A stretch of DNA of 64,000 nucleotides from Mycolicibacterium tokaiense (GCF_010725885.1 NZ_AP022600.1:3906001-3970000); one strand, 5' to 3'. Numbered from the stretch's first letter, positions 47,219 to 56,533 are shown. Translations and numbers: made by a program. The notes: generated by a model from the letters alone, not told the origin.

Positions 47219-48335
47219 GCTGCGTCTGACCGGTGATCAGGGTCTCGCCGACGTCTTTGACGAGTTCCACCGGGGTGCTGTCGAGATACTGCAGCAACGT
47301 CGTGGAGTGCGTGACCACCAGAACCTGGGTCTGACGGGCCGCCGCGTTGATCAGGTCGGCCAACGGACGCACGAGGTCGGGATGCAGGGACGTCTCCGGT
47401 TCATTGAGAACCATCAGCGACGGGGGTTGTGGGCTCAGCAGCGCCGCCGCCCACAACAGGAACCGCAGGGTGCCGTCGGAGAGTTCAGCGGCCCGCAGCG
47501 GCCGGAGCATTCCGGTCTGCTGCACCGCGAGGTCGAAGAGCCCGTCGGTGACGGTGACCGAGACCGTGGCGCCGTTGAACGCATCGGCCACGGCTGCGGC
47601 GAAGTCACCGAAGCCCGCTTCGATGATGGTCTGGACCGCCGCGGCCAGATCACCGCCGTCATCGGCGAGCACCGGTGTGCGGGTACCGATGTGTGCGCGG
47701 CGGGCGGGGGCAGCCGAGTCGACCCGGAAGCCGTCGTAGAAACGCCAGGACCGCAATCGATCTCGTACCGCCGCCACTTCGGGGAGCTCGCCGGGGTGCG
47801 TGAACTCCGACAGCACGCTGTGATAGGTGGGCAGGCTCTTGGTCAGCACATCGAACCCTCGTCCCGATGCGGCCCGGGTCTCGGCCAGCGGCCCGCCGCG
47901 GCGCACCAGTGTGCTGTTGGGGCGCGGAGCGGCCCCGACGAACACCGCCTCACGCTTGATCTCCGGATCGCGGGTGAACACCGACTTGATGCCGGCCATC
48001 TGGGGCAGGCCCAGGTCCACCAGATAGCCGAAGTCATCAGCGGCATAACCCATTTCGAGAGACACCGACCGGGTGCGGGTGGTGCCCTGCACCGTCCCGG
48101 TGCGACGGGCTGCTGCGGTGTTCTCCGGCCCGGCCCACAGCGCGGACTGCAACCCGCCCTCGCGTGCCAGCGACCCGACGACGTCGCCGCGACCGCAGTC
48201 GGCCAGCAGTTTCAGGGCGCGGTACAGCGACGACTTCCCGGTGCCGTTGGCGCCGGTGACGACGGTCAACTGACGCAGGGGAACCACGATGTCCCGCAGG
48301 GACCGATATCCGCGGATCGCCACGATCTGCAACAT
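47184..48335 (-). CDS. AAA/ABC-type ATPase of the RecF/OLD-like group
   Basis: 383 aa. N-terminal IRGYRSLRDIVVPL then Walker A GANGTGKSS, ABC-like signature LSDGTLRFL, Walker B LMVLNEPETSLHP and switch His VVTHS. There is no long coiled coil and no TOPRIM, so it is a minimal head-domain protein of the AAA_21 type. Such proteins act in DNA repair or phage defence in some settings, often with a partner nuclease; here no partner gene adjoins. Function is open. Confidence 0.82.
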   Translation of the reverse strand: MLQIVAIRGYRSLRDIVVPLRQLTVVTGANGTGKSSLYRALKLLADCGRGDVVGSLAREGGLQSALWAGPENTAAARRTGTVQGTTRTRSVSLEMGYAADDFGYLVDLGLPQMAGIKSVFTRDPEIKREAVFVGAAPRPNSTLVRRGGPLAETRAASGRGFDVLTKSLPTYHSVLSEFTHPGELPEVAAVRDRLRSWRFYDGFRVDSAAPARRAHIGTRTPVLADDGGDLAAAVQTIIEAGFGDFAAAVADAFNGATVSVTVTDGLFDLAVQQTGMLRPLRAAELSDGTLRFLLWAAALLSPQPPSLMVLNEPETSLHPDLVRPLADLINAAARQTQVLVVTHSTTLLQYLDSTPVELVKDVGETLITGQTQLTAPAWDWGKR

Positions 48336-48373
48336 GGCGTCAACGTAGTCGGCGTCTCTGACAGTCCCGCACC

Positions 48374-49408
48374 CTACGGAGGCATCTGCAGTTCCAGGCG
48401 CACCCCGACCAGTCGGGTCGGCCGGTCCAGCGGGAACTGGGCCAGCAGTGTGCCGGCGGTCTGGCCGATCAGGTGTTTGTCCACGCTGGGCGCCGGCAGC
48501 GTGCGGATCTTGGTGCGGGTGTGGAAGGTGCTGGTGCGCACGGTGACGGCCACCCTGGTGACCACGCGACCCGCCGCGACCACCTCGTCAGTGGTGGCGT
48601 CCGCCAACTGTGCCACCGCCGCGGCGATGTCGTCGACGTCGGTCAGGTCGGCGGGGAAGGTCACCACATGACTGCGGGAGCGGGGGACCCACGGTTCGGC
48701 GCGAACGTCGTCGTCGCCTCCGCCTCTGGCCAGCAGCAGGATCCACAGTCCGGTGGTGGGGCCGAAGGTGTCGGTCAGCACAGCCGCGTCTGTGACCGCG
48801 AGCTGCGACACCGTGTTGATGCCAAGGCCGGCCAGTCTTTTCGTGGTCTTGGGACCCACACCCCAGAGGGCGTCGACGGGACGGTCACCCATCACCGGCA
48901 TCCAGTTGGCGTCCGTCAGGGTGAAGATCCCGGCCGGCTTGGCGAAACCGGTGGCCACCTTCGCACGTTGCTTGTTGTCGCTGATGCCCACCGAACACGA
49001 CAGCCCGGTCTCGGCGGCGATCACCGTGCGGATCTGCTCGGCCAGCGGCACGGGATCGTCGACGTCGGCGCCCAGGTAAGCCTCGTCCCACCCCCAGACC
49101 TCCACGGGGTGCCCGAGGTCGCGCAGCAGCGCCATCACCTGCTCGGACGCGGCGTCGTAGGCGTCAGGATCCGACGGCAGGAAAGTGGCGTCGGGGCAGC
49201 GCCGGGCTGCGGCGCGCAAGGGCATCCCCGCGTGCACGCCGAATTCGCGCGCCTCGTAGGAGGCGCAGGTGACGACCTTGCGCGGCTCCGCAGGATCGCC
49301 GTTGCCGCCCACGATCACCGGCAGGCCCGTCAGATCTGGACGCCGGCGCAGCTCCACCGAGGCCAGGAACTGGTCGAGGTCGACGTGCAGCACCCAACGC
49401 GGGGTCAT
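48374..49408 (-). CDS. dinB2: DNA polymerase IV, DinB2-type (Y family), ribonucleotide-permissive steric gate
   Basis: 344 aa. Palm catalytic Asp10 in LHVDLDQFLASVE, second acidic pair in WGWDEAYLG, little finger at about 235-340. The steric-gate position equivalent to Tyr12 of Dpo4 is Leu15 here. Mycobacterial DinB2 is known to have leucine there and to insert ribonucleotides readily. The C-terminus ends LELQMPP without a clear beta-clamp-binding motif, also as in DinB2. It follows a TetR gene by 4 bp as its second cistron (Rv3055-Rv3056 order). No SOS box is seen. Confidence 0.94.
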   Translation of the reverse strand: MTPRWVLHVDLDQFLASVELRRRPDLTGLPVIVGGNGDPAEPRKVVTCASYEAREFGVHAGMPLRAAARRCPDATFLPSDPDAYDAASEQVMALLRDLGHPVEVWGWDEAYLGADVDDPVPLAEQIRTVIAAETGLSCSVGISDNKQRAKVATGFAKPAGIFTLTDANWMPVMGDRPVDALWGVGPKTTKRLAGLGINTVSQLAVTDAAVLTDTFGPTTGLWILLLARGGGDDDVRAEPWVPRSRSHVVTFPADLTDVDDIAAAVAQLADATTDEVVAAGRVVTRVAVTVRTSTFHTRTKIRTLPAPSVDKHLIGQTAGTLLAQFPLDRPTRLVGVRLELQMPP

Positions 49409-49412
49409 GAGG

Positions 49413-50018
49413 TCAGTGTCCGCAGAGCTTGCGGGCCACGTCCTCCCAGGCGTCGCCGAGCATCTGGAGGGTCTTGGCGTGGTCGACCAGTTGGTGGTGG
49501 ACGTAATCCGCGTCCATCAGCGCCAGCAATGCATCCGCCTGAGCGTCGAGGTCACCTGTGGTGCCCGCGGCGCCGAGCAGCATCCGGATGTGCGTGCGCT
49601 GCAGGGTGAACGGCGCGTTGAAGCGGGTCTGCGGATCGCGCGCGGCATCGGACAGCAGTCCGTGGTGGGTGTGGACGAACTCCAGGCGGGCGCGGCCGTA
49701 GGCCAGGAGGCGCTCCAGCGGCGCGGCGCCTGGACCCAGCGGCGGGGGGCCGAAGAGGAATGCCTCTTGAGCCGCCTTTTCGTCTTCGTCGAGCAGCACC
49801 ATCATCAGTCCGGCCCGGCTGCCGAAGCGCCGGAACACCGTGCCCTTTCCGACCCCGGCCGCCGCGGCGATGTCGTCCATCGTGACGGCGTCGGCGCCCC
49901 GTTCGGCGATGAGTCGGCGAGCGGCATCGAGCAGTAGCAGGCGATTGCGAGCTGCGTCGCCGCGTTCCTGCGGGGTGTTCGTCACCGGCAGCGAGCCGGG
50001 GAACTCCACAGTGCTCAT
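49413..50018 (-). CDS. TetR-family regulator upstream of dinB2
   Basis: 201 aa from ATG 50018; nine more in-frame codons upstream lack a ribosome site. Helix-turn-helix at about residues 20-65 (NRLLLLDAARRLIAE ... MDDIAAAAGVGKGTVFRRFGSR). The first gene of a two-gene unit with dinB2 and divergent from the FMN reductase. A perfect palindrome lies in the divergent region at 50048-50061. It likely controls the reductase and itself, and hence dinB2. Confidence 0.9.
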   Translation of the reverse strand: MSTVEFPGSLPVTNTPQERGDAARNRLLLLDAARRLIAERGADAVTMDDIAAAAGVGKGTVFRRFGSRAGLMMVLLDEDEKAAQEAFLFGPPPLGPGAAPLERLLAYGRARLEFVHTHHGLLSDAARDPQTRFNAPFTLQRTHIRMLLGAAGTTGDLDAQADALLALMDADYVHHQLVDHAKTLQMLGDAWEDVARKLCGH

Positions 50019-50047
50019 GTCTGAACTGTAGCCCAGAGGGAACAATT

Positions 50048-50061
50048 CGGACCGTGGTCCG
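50048..50061. promoter_or_regulatory. TetR-type operator between dinB2 operon and FMN reductase
   Basis: CGGACC-GT-GGTCCG is a perfect 14-bp palindrome, 30 bp upstream of the TetR start and 43 bp upstream of the reductase start. TTTAAT at 50063-50068 may be the reductase -10, which the bound repressor would cover. Confidence 0.65.
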
Positions 50062-50104
50062 GTTTAATGGAGAGAGTCATGCAACGAGACAGGAAGGACG
50101 GGTT

Positions 50105-50662
50105 ATGGCTGAGACGGAGTCCACGACCGTGAATGTGCTGGTGCTGGTGGGAAGCCTGCGGGCGGAGTCGGTGAATCGTCAGTTGGCCGAGGTCGCCATC
50201 GCCAACGCGCCGGCCGGCGTGCAGTTGAACCTGTTCGACCGGCTGGGCGAGCTGCCCTTCTACAACGAGGACATCGACGTCGATCCGGTACCCGAGCCGG
50301 TACGGGCGTTCCGGGACGCGGCCGCGGCGGCCGACGCCACGCTGTTCATCACGCCCGAGTACAACGGCACCATCCCGGGTGTGCTCAAGAACGCCATCGA
50401 CTGGGTGTCTCGGCCGTACGGCCAGGGCGCATTGAAGGACAAGCCGGCGGCGGTGATCGGCAGCGCGCTGGGTCAGTACGGCGGTGTGTGGGCACACGAC
50501 GAGACCCGCAAGTCCATCGGGATTGCCGGGATGACGGTGGTGGAGTCGATCGCGCTCTCGATTCCCGCGACGAACCTCGACGGCAAACACCCTCAGGAGA
50601 GCGCCGACGTGGTGGCGCAACTGCGCGACGTCGTGGAGAAACTGGTCGCCGAGATCAGCTGA
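50105..50662 (+). CDS. NADPH-dependent FMN reductase / quinone reductase
   Basis: 185 aa from ATG 50105 with AGGAAGG upstream. Flavodoxin-like fold: VLVLVGSLRAESVNRQLAE (FMN phosphate loop), LFITPEYNGTIPGVLKNAIDW and KPAAVIGSALGQYGG, the signature of ChrR/YieF-type reductases. Reduces quinones, chromate or flavins by two electrons. Same position as Rv3054c. A divergent TetR with a palindromic operator suggests induction by electrophiles. Confidence 0.9.
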   Translation: MAETESTTVNVLVLVGSLRAESVNRQLAEVAIANAPAGVQLNLFDRLGELPFYNEDIDVDPVPEPVRAFRDAAAAADATLFITPEYNGTIPGVLKNAIDWVSRPYGQGALKDKPAAVIGSALGQYGGVWAHDETRKSIGIAGMTVVESIALSIPATNLDGKHPQESADVVAQLRDVVEKLVAEIS

Positions 50663-50682
50663 CACTCCGAACGCGACACGAA

Positions 50683-50719
50683 GCCGCCGGCGGGTCTGAA
50701 AAGACCTGCCGGCGGCTTT
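50683..50719 (+). terminator. Strong intrinsic terminator after the FMN reductase gene
   Basis: A 15-bp stem (50683-50697 with 50702-50716, one G-U pair) closed by a GAAA tetraloop and followed by TTTGCT. It begins 20 bp after the stop codon and isolates the reductase from the nrd promoter. Confidence 0.92.
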
Positions 50720-50865
50720 GCTGTGGTATGTGTCGTCGTCCTGCTTGTCGGTGGTGGCTGCTACACATGGGGGCGACATACGGAGCGGACCCGGCGCGCG
50801 TGGCGCGACACGCCGTCGGAAACCCGCGTCCAGCAGTTACGACCAGGGAATTTCATGAATGTTGT

Positions 50866-50913
50866 TCAGAACATCTTGTATCTGTTCTCAATGTCGGCCA
50901 CTAGGTGTAGTGT
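50866..50913. promoter_or_regulatory. Pair of NrdR boxes upstream of nrdHIE
   Basis: Box 1 TCAGAACATCTTGTAT (50866-50881) and box 2 CCACTAGGTGTAGTGT (50898-50913), centres 32 bp apart. The consensus is roughly ACAC-A-N4-T-GTGT-like. The identical 32-bp spacing upstream of nrdF2 supports them. NrdR represses class I ribonucleotide reductase genes when dATP is high. Confidence 0.7.
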
Positions 50914-51111
50914 CTGACGAGCCGACAGGCCACAAGCTCCAGAGGTCCGCCGGAGGGCAACATCCACCCCGTCCCGTACGGAGTGCGCCCGCGGTAGGCG
51001 TCCGGAATTTCCGGGACCGGCGGTCTGCTGAACAGTAGTGAGCGCTGCCTGAACACATATCCGCACCAGCTTCGCTGGCTGTCAAGTACGAGATCGAGGG
51101 AGTCGACGAAT
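50914..51111 (+). other. Long untranslated leader of nrdH
   Basis: Nearly 200 bp between the NrdR boxes and the nrdH start with no convincing gene. It can form local hairpins, for example CCAGC/GCTGG near 51066-51078, and ends in GAGGGAG before ATG 51112. I looked for a cobalamin-riboswitch core and did not find one. The interval 50720-50865 upstream also holds nothing I can support. Confidence 0.4.
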
Positions 51112-51354
51112 ATGAGCGTCACCGTGTACACCAAGCCGGCGTGTGTTCAGTGCAATGCCACCTACAAGGCGCTGGACAAGCAGGGCGTGGAATACACCAT
51201 CGTCGACATCTCGGTGGACTCCGACGCGCGTGACTACGTGATGGCGCTGGGCTACCTGCAGGCTCCGGTAGTCGTCGCCGGAAACGAGCACTGGTCGGGC
51301 TTCCGGCCGGACCGCATCAAGGCGCTCACCGGAGCGACGGCCGCTACCGCCTGA
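51112..51354 (+). CDS. nrdH: NrdH redoxin
   Basis: 80 aa, glutaredoxin-like fold with thioredoxin-like activity. Active-site CVQC at residues 11-14, and the conserved C-terminal [12 protein letters not shown]. It reduces the disulfide of the class Ib ribonucleotide reductase NrdE, itself recharged by thioredoxin reductase. ATG 51112 has GAGGGAG about 9 nt upstream. First gene of the nrdHIE operon (Rv3053c equivalent). Confidence 0.97.
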   Translation: MSVTVYTKPACVQCNATYKALDKQGVEYTIVDISVDSDARDYVMALGYLQAPVVVAGNEHWSGFRPDRIKALTGATAATA

Positions 51355-51389
51355 CAAAGTTCATCGGACACAGTAAAGAGGAGATCGAG

Positions 51390-51836
51390 ATGGTCGACCA
51401 CCACGTCGAGCCCCATCTCGTCTACTTCTCCAGCGTGTCGGAGAACACCCACCGTTTCGTCCAGAAGCTCGAACTGCCCGCCATCCGGATCCCACTGCGC
51501 GAGCGCATCCAGGTGGAGCATCCCTACGTGCTGGTGCTGCCCACCTACGGGGGCGGGCATGCCAACGGCCCCGATCCCGACGCCGGGGGATACGTCCCCA
51601 AGCAGGTGATCGCTTTCCTGAACAACGAGCACAACCGCGCGCTGATCCGGGGCGTCATCGCCGCGGGCAACACCAACTTCGGCGCCGAGTTCGGTTACGC
51701 GGGCACTGTGGTCTCGCGTAAGTGTTCCGTGCCGTACCTCTATCGCTTTGAACTCATGGGCACCACGGATGACGTTTTCGCCGTCCGGGATGGCCTGGAA
51801 AACTTCTGGAAGGAACAGACGTGTCTGCAGCCGTGA
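51390..51836 (+). CDS. nrdI: NrdI flavodoxin-like protein
   Basis: 148 aa. FMN-binding [16 protein letters not shown] at the N-terminus and [13 protein letters not shown] loop. NrdI supplies the oxidant (superoxide or HO2-) that assembles the dimanganese-tyrosyl radical cofactor of NrdF. ATG 51390 has GAGGAG about 7 nt upstream. It lies 35 bp after nrdH and its end overlaps the nrdE start by 16 bp. Confidence 0.95.
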   Translation: MVDHHVEPHLVYFSSVSENTHRFVQKLELPAIRIPLRERIQVEHPYVLVLPTYGGGHANGPDPDAGGYVPKQVIAFLNNEHNRALIRGVIAAGNTNFGAEFGYAGTVVSRKCSVPYLYRFELMGTTDDVFAVRDGLENFWKEQTCLQP

Positions 51837-53986
51837 CCACCGCCGAACCCGAAACCGCTGTGCACGCCCTGCCGGGTGAGACGGACTACCACGCGCTCAA
51901 CGCGATGCTCAACCTGTACGACAAGAACGGCAAGATCCAGTTCGACAAGGATCGCGAAGCCGCCAACCAGTACTTCCTGCAGCACGTCAACCAGAACACG
52001 GTGTTCTTCCACAGCCAGGACGAGAAGCTCGACTACCTGGTGGAGAAGAACTACTACGAGCGCGAGGTTCTCGACCAGTACCCGCGCAACTTCGTCAAAG
52101 CCCTGCTGGACCGGGCCTACGCCAAGAAATTCCGGTTCCCCACCTTCCTGGGCGCCTTCAAGTACTACACCAGCTACACGCTGAAGACGTTTGACGGCAA
52201 GCGTTACCTCGAGCGCTTCGAGGACCGTGTGGTGATGGTGTCGCTGACGCTGGCCGCCGGTGACACGGTGCTGGCCGAGAAGCTCGTCGACGAGATCATC
52301 GACGGCCGGTTCCAGCCCGCCACCCCGACCTTCCTGAACTCGGGCAAAAAGCAGCGCGGCGAGCCCGTGTCCTGCTTCCTGCTGCGCATCGAGGACAACA
52401 TGGAGTCCATCGGGCGCTCCATCAACTCGGCGCTGCAGCTGTCCAAGCGCGGCGGCGGAGTTGCGCTGCTGCTCACCAACATCCGGGAGCACGGCGCGCC
52501 GATCAAGAACATCGAGAACCAGAGCTCGGGCGTCATCCCGATCATGAAGCTGCTGGAAGACTCGTTCTCCTACGCCAACCAGCTCGGGGCCCGTCAGGGT
52601 GCGGGTGCGGTGTACCTGCACGCCCACCATCCCGACATCTACCGCTTCCTGGACACCAAGCGCGAGAACGCCGACGAGAAGATCCGCATCAAGACACTCT
52701 CGCTGGGCGTGGTGATCCCTGACATCACCTTCGAGCTGGCCAAGAAGAACGAGGACATGTACCTGTTCTCGCCGTATGACGTCGAGCGCGTGTACGGCGT
52801 GCCGTTCGCCGACATCTCGGTCACCGAGAAGTACTACGAGATGGTCGACGACAGCCGGATCCGCAAGACCAAGATCAAGGCGCGCGAGTTCTTCCAGACG
52901 CTGGCCGAGCTGCAGTTCGAGTCCGGCTACCCGTACATCATGTACGAGGACACGGTGAACCGGGCCAACCCCATCGCCGGCAAGATCACCCACAGCAACC
53001 TGTGCTCGGAGATCCTGCAGGTGTCCACCCCCTCGGAGTTCAACGACGATCTGTCGTATTCCAAGGTGGGCAAGGACATCTCGTGCAACCTGGGCTCGCT
53101 CAACATCGCCAAGGCCATGGACTCGCCGGATTTCGCGCAGACCATCGAGGTGTCCATCCGGGCGTTGACCGCTGTCAGCGACCAGACCTCGATCACGTCG
53201 GTGCCCTCGATCGAGCAGGGCAACAACGAATCCCACGCCATCGGTCTGGGGCAGATGAACCTGCACGGGTACCTGGCGCGCGAGCGGGTGATGTACGGCT
53301 CCGAGGAAGGTGTCGACTTCACCAACATGTACTTCTACACCGTGCTCTACCACGCGCTGCGGGCATCGAATCGTATTGCGATCGAGCGGGGCAAGGCTTT
53401 CGGCGGCTTCAAGGACTCCAAGTACGCCTCCGGGGAGTTCTTCGACAAGTACACCGACCAGGTGTGGGAGCCGGCCACCGCCCGGGTGCGGGAGATCTTC
53501 GCCGACGCCGGGATTCGCATCCCGACCCAGGAAGACTGGAAGCGGTTGAAGGAGTCGGTGCAGCAGCACGGCATCTACAACCAGAACCTGCAGGCGGTGC
53601 CGCCCACTGGGTCCATCTCTTACATCAACCACTCGACGTCCTCGATCCACCCGGTGGCGAGCAAGATCGAGATCCGCAAAGAGGGCAAGATCGGCCGTGT
53701 GTACTACCCGGCGCCGTACCTGACCAACGACAACCTGGAGTACTACCAGGATGCGTACGAGATCGGCTACGAGAAGATCATCGACACCTACGCCGCGGCG
53801 ACTCAGCATGTGGATCAGGGCCTGTCGCTGACGCTGTTCTTCAAGGACACCGCCACCACGCGCGACGTGAACAAGGCGCAGATCTACGCCTGGCGCAAAG
53901 GCATCAAGACCCTGTACTACATCCGGCTGCGTCAGATGGCGCTGGAGGGCACTGAGGTGGAGGGTTGCGTCAGCTGTATGTTGTGA
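51821..53986 (+). CDS. nrdE: Class Ib ribonucleoside-diphosphate reductase, alpha subunit
   Basis: 721 aa from GTG 51821, within nrdI. Ten-stranded barrel with the active-site cysteine pair in EPVSCFLLR and NLCSEIL, radical-site region SLNIAK, the N-radical path Tyr pair near YYIRLRQM, and the C-terminal relay EGCVSCML that exchanges with NrdH. Almost collinear with M. tuberculosis NrdE; the main variation is the first 20 residues. It reduces all four NDPs with NrdF. Confidence 0.98.
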   Translation: MSAAVTTAEPETAVHALPGETDYHALNAMLNLYDKNGKIQFDKDREAANQYFLQHVNQNTVFFHSQDEKLDYLVEKNYYEREVLDQYPRNFVKALLDRAYAKKFRFPTFLGAFKYYTSYTLKTFDGKRYLERFEDRVVMVSLTLAAGDTVLAEKLVDEIIDGRFQPATPTFLNSGKKQRGEPVSCFLLRIEDNMESIGRSINSALQLSKRGGGVALLLTNIREHGAPIKNIENQSSGVIPIMKLLEDSFSYANQLGARQGAGAVYLHAHHPDIYRFLDTKRENADEKIRIKTLSLGVVIPDITFELAKKNEDMYLFSPYDVERVYGVPFADISVTEKYYEMVDDSRIRKTKIKAREFFQTLAELQFESGYPYIMYEDTVNRANPIAGKITHSNLCSEILQVSTPSEFNDDLSYSKVGKDISCNLGSLNIAKAMDSPDFAQTIEVSIRALTAVSDQTSITSVPSIEQGNNESHAIGLGQMNLHGYLARERVMYGSEEGVDFTNMYFYTVLYHALRASNRIAIERGKAFGGFKDSKYASGEFFDKYTDQVWEPATARVREIFADAGIRIPTQEDWKRLKESVQQHGIYNQNLQAVPPTGSISYINHSTSSIHPVASKIEIRKEGKIGRVYYPAPYLTNDNLEYYQDAYEIGYEKIIDTYAAATQHVDQGLSLTLFFKDTATTRDVNKAQIYAWRKGIKTLYYIRLRQMALEGTEVEGCVSCML

Positions 53987-54034
53987 CGGCGGCAATTCGC
54001 TGGCGCGGGCGTCATTGCGCGCGATGATGACCTC

Positions 54035-54199
54035 ATGTCGAACTTCGTCGAGGCCAGCCTGGTCACCGCTCTGGTCTTCGGCATCGTTGCAGCGATCTTC
54101 GCCCTGATCTACGTGTGGGAGAAGTGGGGCAAGGGTTCGGAACTGGAGCGTCGCATCGACCGCTTCTTTGATCGCCTCAACAACATGTTCGACCGGTAG
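54035..54199 (+). CDS. Small single-pass membrane protein, 54 aa
   Basis: ATG 54035 to TAG 54199, 48 bp after nrdE. One transmembrane helix (LVTALVFGIVAAIFALIYVW), then a charged amphipathic tail (KWGKGSELERRIDRFFDRL). Codon positions show the strong third-base GC bias of a real gene. It could be transcribed with nrdHIE. I know no function. Confidence 0.6.
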   Translation: MSNFVEASLVTALVFGIVAAIFALIYVWEKWGKGSELERRIDRFFDRLNNMFDR

Positions 54200-54238
54200 C
54201 CGCGATATTCACTGCCGTCAAGCTTCGAGACTGCTTGT

Positions 54239-54505
54239 CTACATTGATGTCCGCCACGCGGCCAGGTACGCCAGGACGTGAGACGCACCGAGCGCGAGTG
54301 CCAGGACCCCGACAACGATGAATGCCGTTCCGCGCCCCGGCGGCTGCGATGGTCGATCTGGGTCATCGTTGTTGCCCGGTTGCAGTAACCGCGCATCGTC
54401 GTGGCGACTCCAGCGATTGTGCGCGCGGCGGCGGCGAATGCCGACCGCCAGCAGGACTACGCCGATGAGTAGCAAAAGCGGCGCCGCGACGGCCGGTTCC
54501 AGCAC
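54239..54505 (-). CDS. Small two-helix membrane protein, 88 aa
   Basis: GTG 54505 with GGGGGAA upstream. Two hydrophobic helices (PLLLLIGVVLLAVGI and AFIVVGVLALALGASHVLAYL) separated by a basic and Asp-rich cytoplasmic or external loop of about 40 residues. No family recognised. It lies downstream of the toxin/immunity cassette on the same strand and may be an accessory to it, though the 85-bp gap makes this weak. Confidence 0.6.
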   Translation of the reverse strand: MLEPAVAAPLLLLIGVVLLAVGIRRRRAHNRWSRHDDARLLQPGNNDDPDRPSQPPGRGTAFIVVGVLALALGASHVLAYLAAWRTSM

Positions 54506-54590
54506 AGGTTCCCCCCTGGTTCGACATGCTAGGAGTGCAGACGGTCAGCACGGCCCCGAGTTCTGCATTAGGTCGTCTCGATTGCAATTA

Positions 54591-54917
54591 TCAGGCCTCG
54601 TTGCTGTGCTCAATCTCCGAAGCTCGGTCACGTAAGTGGGCGGCGATTTGATCCAGCCACTGCTTGAATGTGAGGGGGTCGGGCAAGTAGGAGACTCCGA
54701 CGGTTTTGAGTAAAAACGTCCGAAGATCTTCCTCTGAACGGGCCGCCCGCAGATTGTCGATCTCGCTGGCCAATTCTCTCAAAGGCGCCGAAACGGGATC
54801 CGCGTCGACGTAATTATCGACAACTCCTTCCCAGTCTTCAGCCTCTAGATCCCAGTCCTGGTGAAAGTATGCAGCGAAGAAGGTGTACAGCTCAGGTGAG
54901 ATTGATCCGTCGTTCAT
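54591..54917 (-). CDS. CdiI-like immunity protein
   Basis: 108 aa, acidic. The N-terminal pattern LYTFFAAYFHQDWDLEAEDW followed by an early Val-Val-Asp segment and REL-SEIDNLRAARSEEDL is that of the CdiI_2/contact-dependent inhibition immunity family. Its ATG overlaps the toxin stop by 4 bp (ATGA), so it is made with the toxin. It should bind and neutralise the C-terminal nuclease domain of that toxin. Confidence 0.8.
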   Translation of the reverse strand: MNDGSISPELYTFFAAYFHQDWDLEAEDWEGVVDNYVDADPVSAPLRELASEIDNLRAARSEEDLRTFLLKTVGVSYLPDPLTFKQWLDQIAAHLRDRASEIEHSNEA

Positions 54918-56533
54918 GGTTTCGGGTATCCCGTCAGCACGTACCAGCCTCCATTTCCGTCAACGCGCAAAACGACCCTAACAGCGCTGGCAGGCACCAC
55001 CTCGTCACTCCCGCGTTGTAGAACTGCGCCTCCATTGAATGGCGCATCCAGTTCGAGCTCGCGCTTAGGTGCTGTAGAAAGCCAATCGCTGATTTTCTGT
55101 CGATTGGACTGCAGGGTGTCGCTTACTGCGGCCACCGCCTCTTCCTGTGTAAGGAATGACGATGCAGCCTCCATCCGCGGCCGTGAATCCAACCGGGCTG
55201 CGAGATCATCAAAGGTCTGCCCGACGTGCCTCTCCATGAGATGCCCGCCGGACGCCTCGCTGGCGGTGAGCAGCGCACTGGTGTCCTCGATACCGTACGA
55301 ACCCACAGATCCGATGTCGTCGGCGGTGCCCGCCGAAATGTCCGGCGTATCGGGCACATTCGGCGTGTCCGGCGCATCCACATCCGGAATATCAGCACTG
55401 CTCGGCACATCATCAGCACTGACGTGAGGGGTAGGAACGTCGGTGGGGATGTCGTCGGCGTGACGGCCGACGGCTCCCAAGGCATCCAGGCCGTGCTCGA
55501 GTCCTTCGGTGACCAGCTTGCCGCCAGGGAGGGGGAGCGAGCCGGCAACGTCCAGGACCGCCTGGGTTTGTTCGGCCCCTGAATGCTCGCCCCAATTGGT
55601 GAGCACGTCAGCGGTTTTGACGTAGTCCGGGATGATGCCCAAGCTGCCCTCACTGAGTGCGCGGCTTGCCTCCGCCAGCTTCGATGGCTCGGGCGGGAGG
55701 GACTGGACGTTGGCGTTCTCGGGAAGCGCTGGGATCTTGACGCTTTGGCCACCGGATTCGGTCACGGCGATGTTCAGATCCTCGAGGATCTGCCGCTGGT
55801 CGGTGAGCTCGCGGCGCGCGTCGAAGAGCTTCTGCGTCAGCAAGTCCGTGGCGCCCCGGTTGGGGCCGCCGCCTGCGCCCGCCGTGTAGTTTTCGGCGGC
55901 AGCTTCGTCGAGCGCTGCCTGGGCGGCCTTCACGTTCTGTTCGGCGGCCTGCACTTTGGCGAGTTGCCTATTGAAGGCGGAGGGGTCGGCGGCTGCGATG
56001 GGTCCGGCCAGCGGCGACTGGGTGTAGGGAGTGTCGTCTGTGGGCTGACCGGTGAGCTCATCGAGTATGCGGTCCGCGGCACTGGGTGGTGTCGGTACCG
56101 GTTGTCCGGCGACATCGGTCAGTGCGTCGCCGAGGTTCTCCGGTTGTGCAGGATCGGTGGTAGCGCCTGCGAGGATCTCGCTGGGTGCGCCAGTCGGTTC
56201 GCGAGCTTCCGGCGGTACCAGCATGTCTTCCAGACCCCTGGGCGTGCCGGCTGGTGCCTGGGCCGGCGTCGCGCCGCTGGCCGTGTCGATGGCGTTCGCC
56301 AAGGCCATGTCAACCAGGTTGGCTTCGCCGATCAGCTTGTCAACCCGTGGTTGCAGCTGTTGCTGCTTGAGCATGAGCTCCATCGGGTCGCCAGTGAAGC
56401 CAGGGCCGGCAACCACGCGCCCGGACACCGGGTCGATCTCCATGCCAAGGGCGGCGGCATCGGCCTTGAGGGACGCGAGCCCGGTCTTGATGCGGTCGAT
56501 CTCGTCGGCGGCCATACGGGCGGCGTTGGCCAC
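54914..56533 (-). CDS. Type VII-type polymorphic toxin with C-terminal RNase A-like domain; N-terminus uncertain
   Basis: 539 aa from the first canonical start, GTG 56533. The frame is open to 56788 and reads a typical WXG-like N-terminal module (IADIERWDAGDVREVFHA, then LPAFTTWGGEAAEAAK) with no ATG, GTG or TTG before it. Long helical region, an Asp/Pro/Thr-rich linker (about 365-410), then a C-terminal domain (about 425-539) with HLMERHVGQT, ASSFLTQEEAV, and a final VVLRVDGNGGWYVLTGYP. This matches the CdiA-type RNase A-like toxin domain. Immunity gene follows. Probably an ESX-exported antibacterial toxin, if translated. Confidence 0.8.
   Translation of the reverse strand: MANAARMAADEIDRIKTGLASLKADAAALGMEIDPVSGRVVAGPGFTGDPMELMLKQQQLQPRVDKLIGEANLVDMALANAIDTASGATPAQAPAGTPRGLEDMLVPPEAREPTGAPSEILAGATTDPAQPENLGDALTDVAGQPVPTPPSAADRILDELTGQPTDDTPYTQSPLAGPIAAADPSAFNRQLAKVQAAEQNVKAAQAALDEAAAENYTAGAGGGPNRGATDLLTQKLFDARRELTDQRQILEDLNIAVTESGGQSVKIPALPENANVQSLPPEPSKLAEASRALSEGSLGIIPDYVKTADVLTNWGEHSGAEQTQAVLDVAGSLPLPGGKLVTEGLEHGLDALGAVGRHADDIPTDVPTPHVSADDVPSSADIPDVDAPDTPNVPDTPDISAGTADDIGSVGSYGIEDTSALLTASEASGGHLMERHVGQTFDDLAARLDSRPRMEAASSFLTQEEAVAAVSDTLQSNRQKISDWLSTAPKRELELDAPFNGGAVLQRGSDEVVPASAVRVVLRVDGNGGWYVLTGYPKP

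Noticed and set aside
50723..50917. Short hydrophobic frame after the FMN reductase terminator.
   Set aside because: No ribosome site, weak composition, and its end runs through the NrdR boxes; probably chance.
50914..51111. Cobalamin riboswitch in the nrdH leader.
   Set aside because: The conserved core sequence is not present.
51740..53995. 751-codon frame antisense to nrdE.
   Set aside because: Shadow of the nrdE reading frame caused by third-position GC bias; nrdE is unmistakable.
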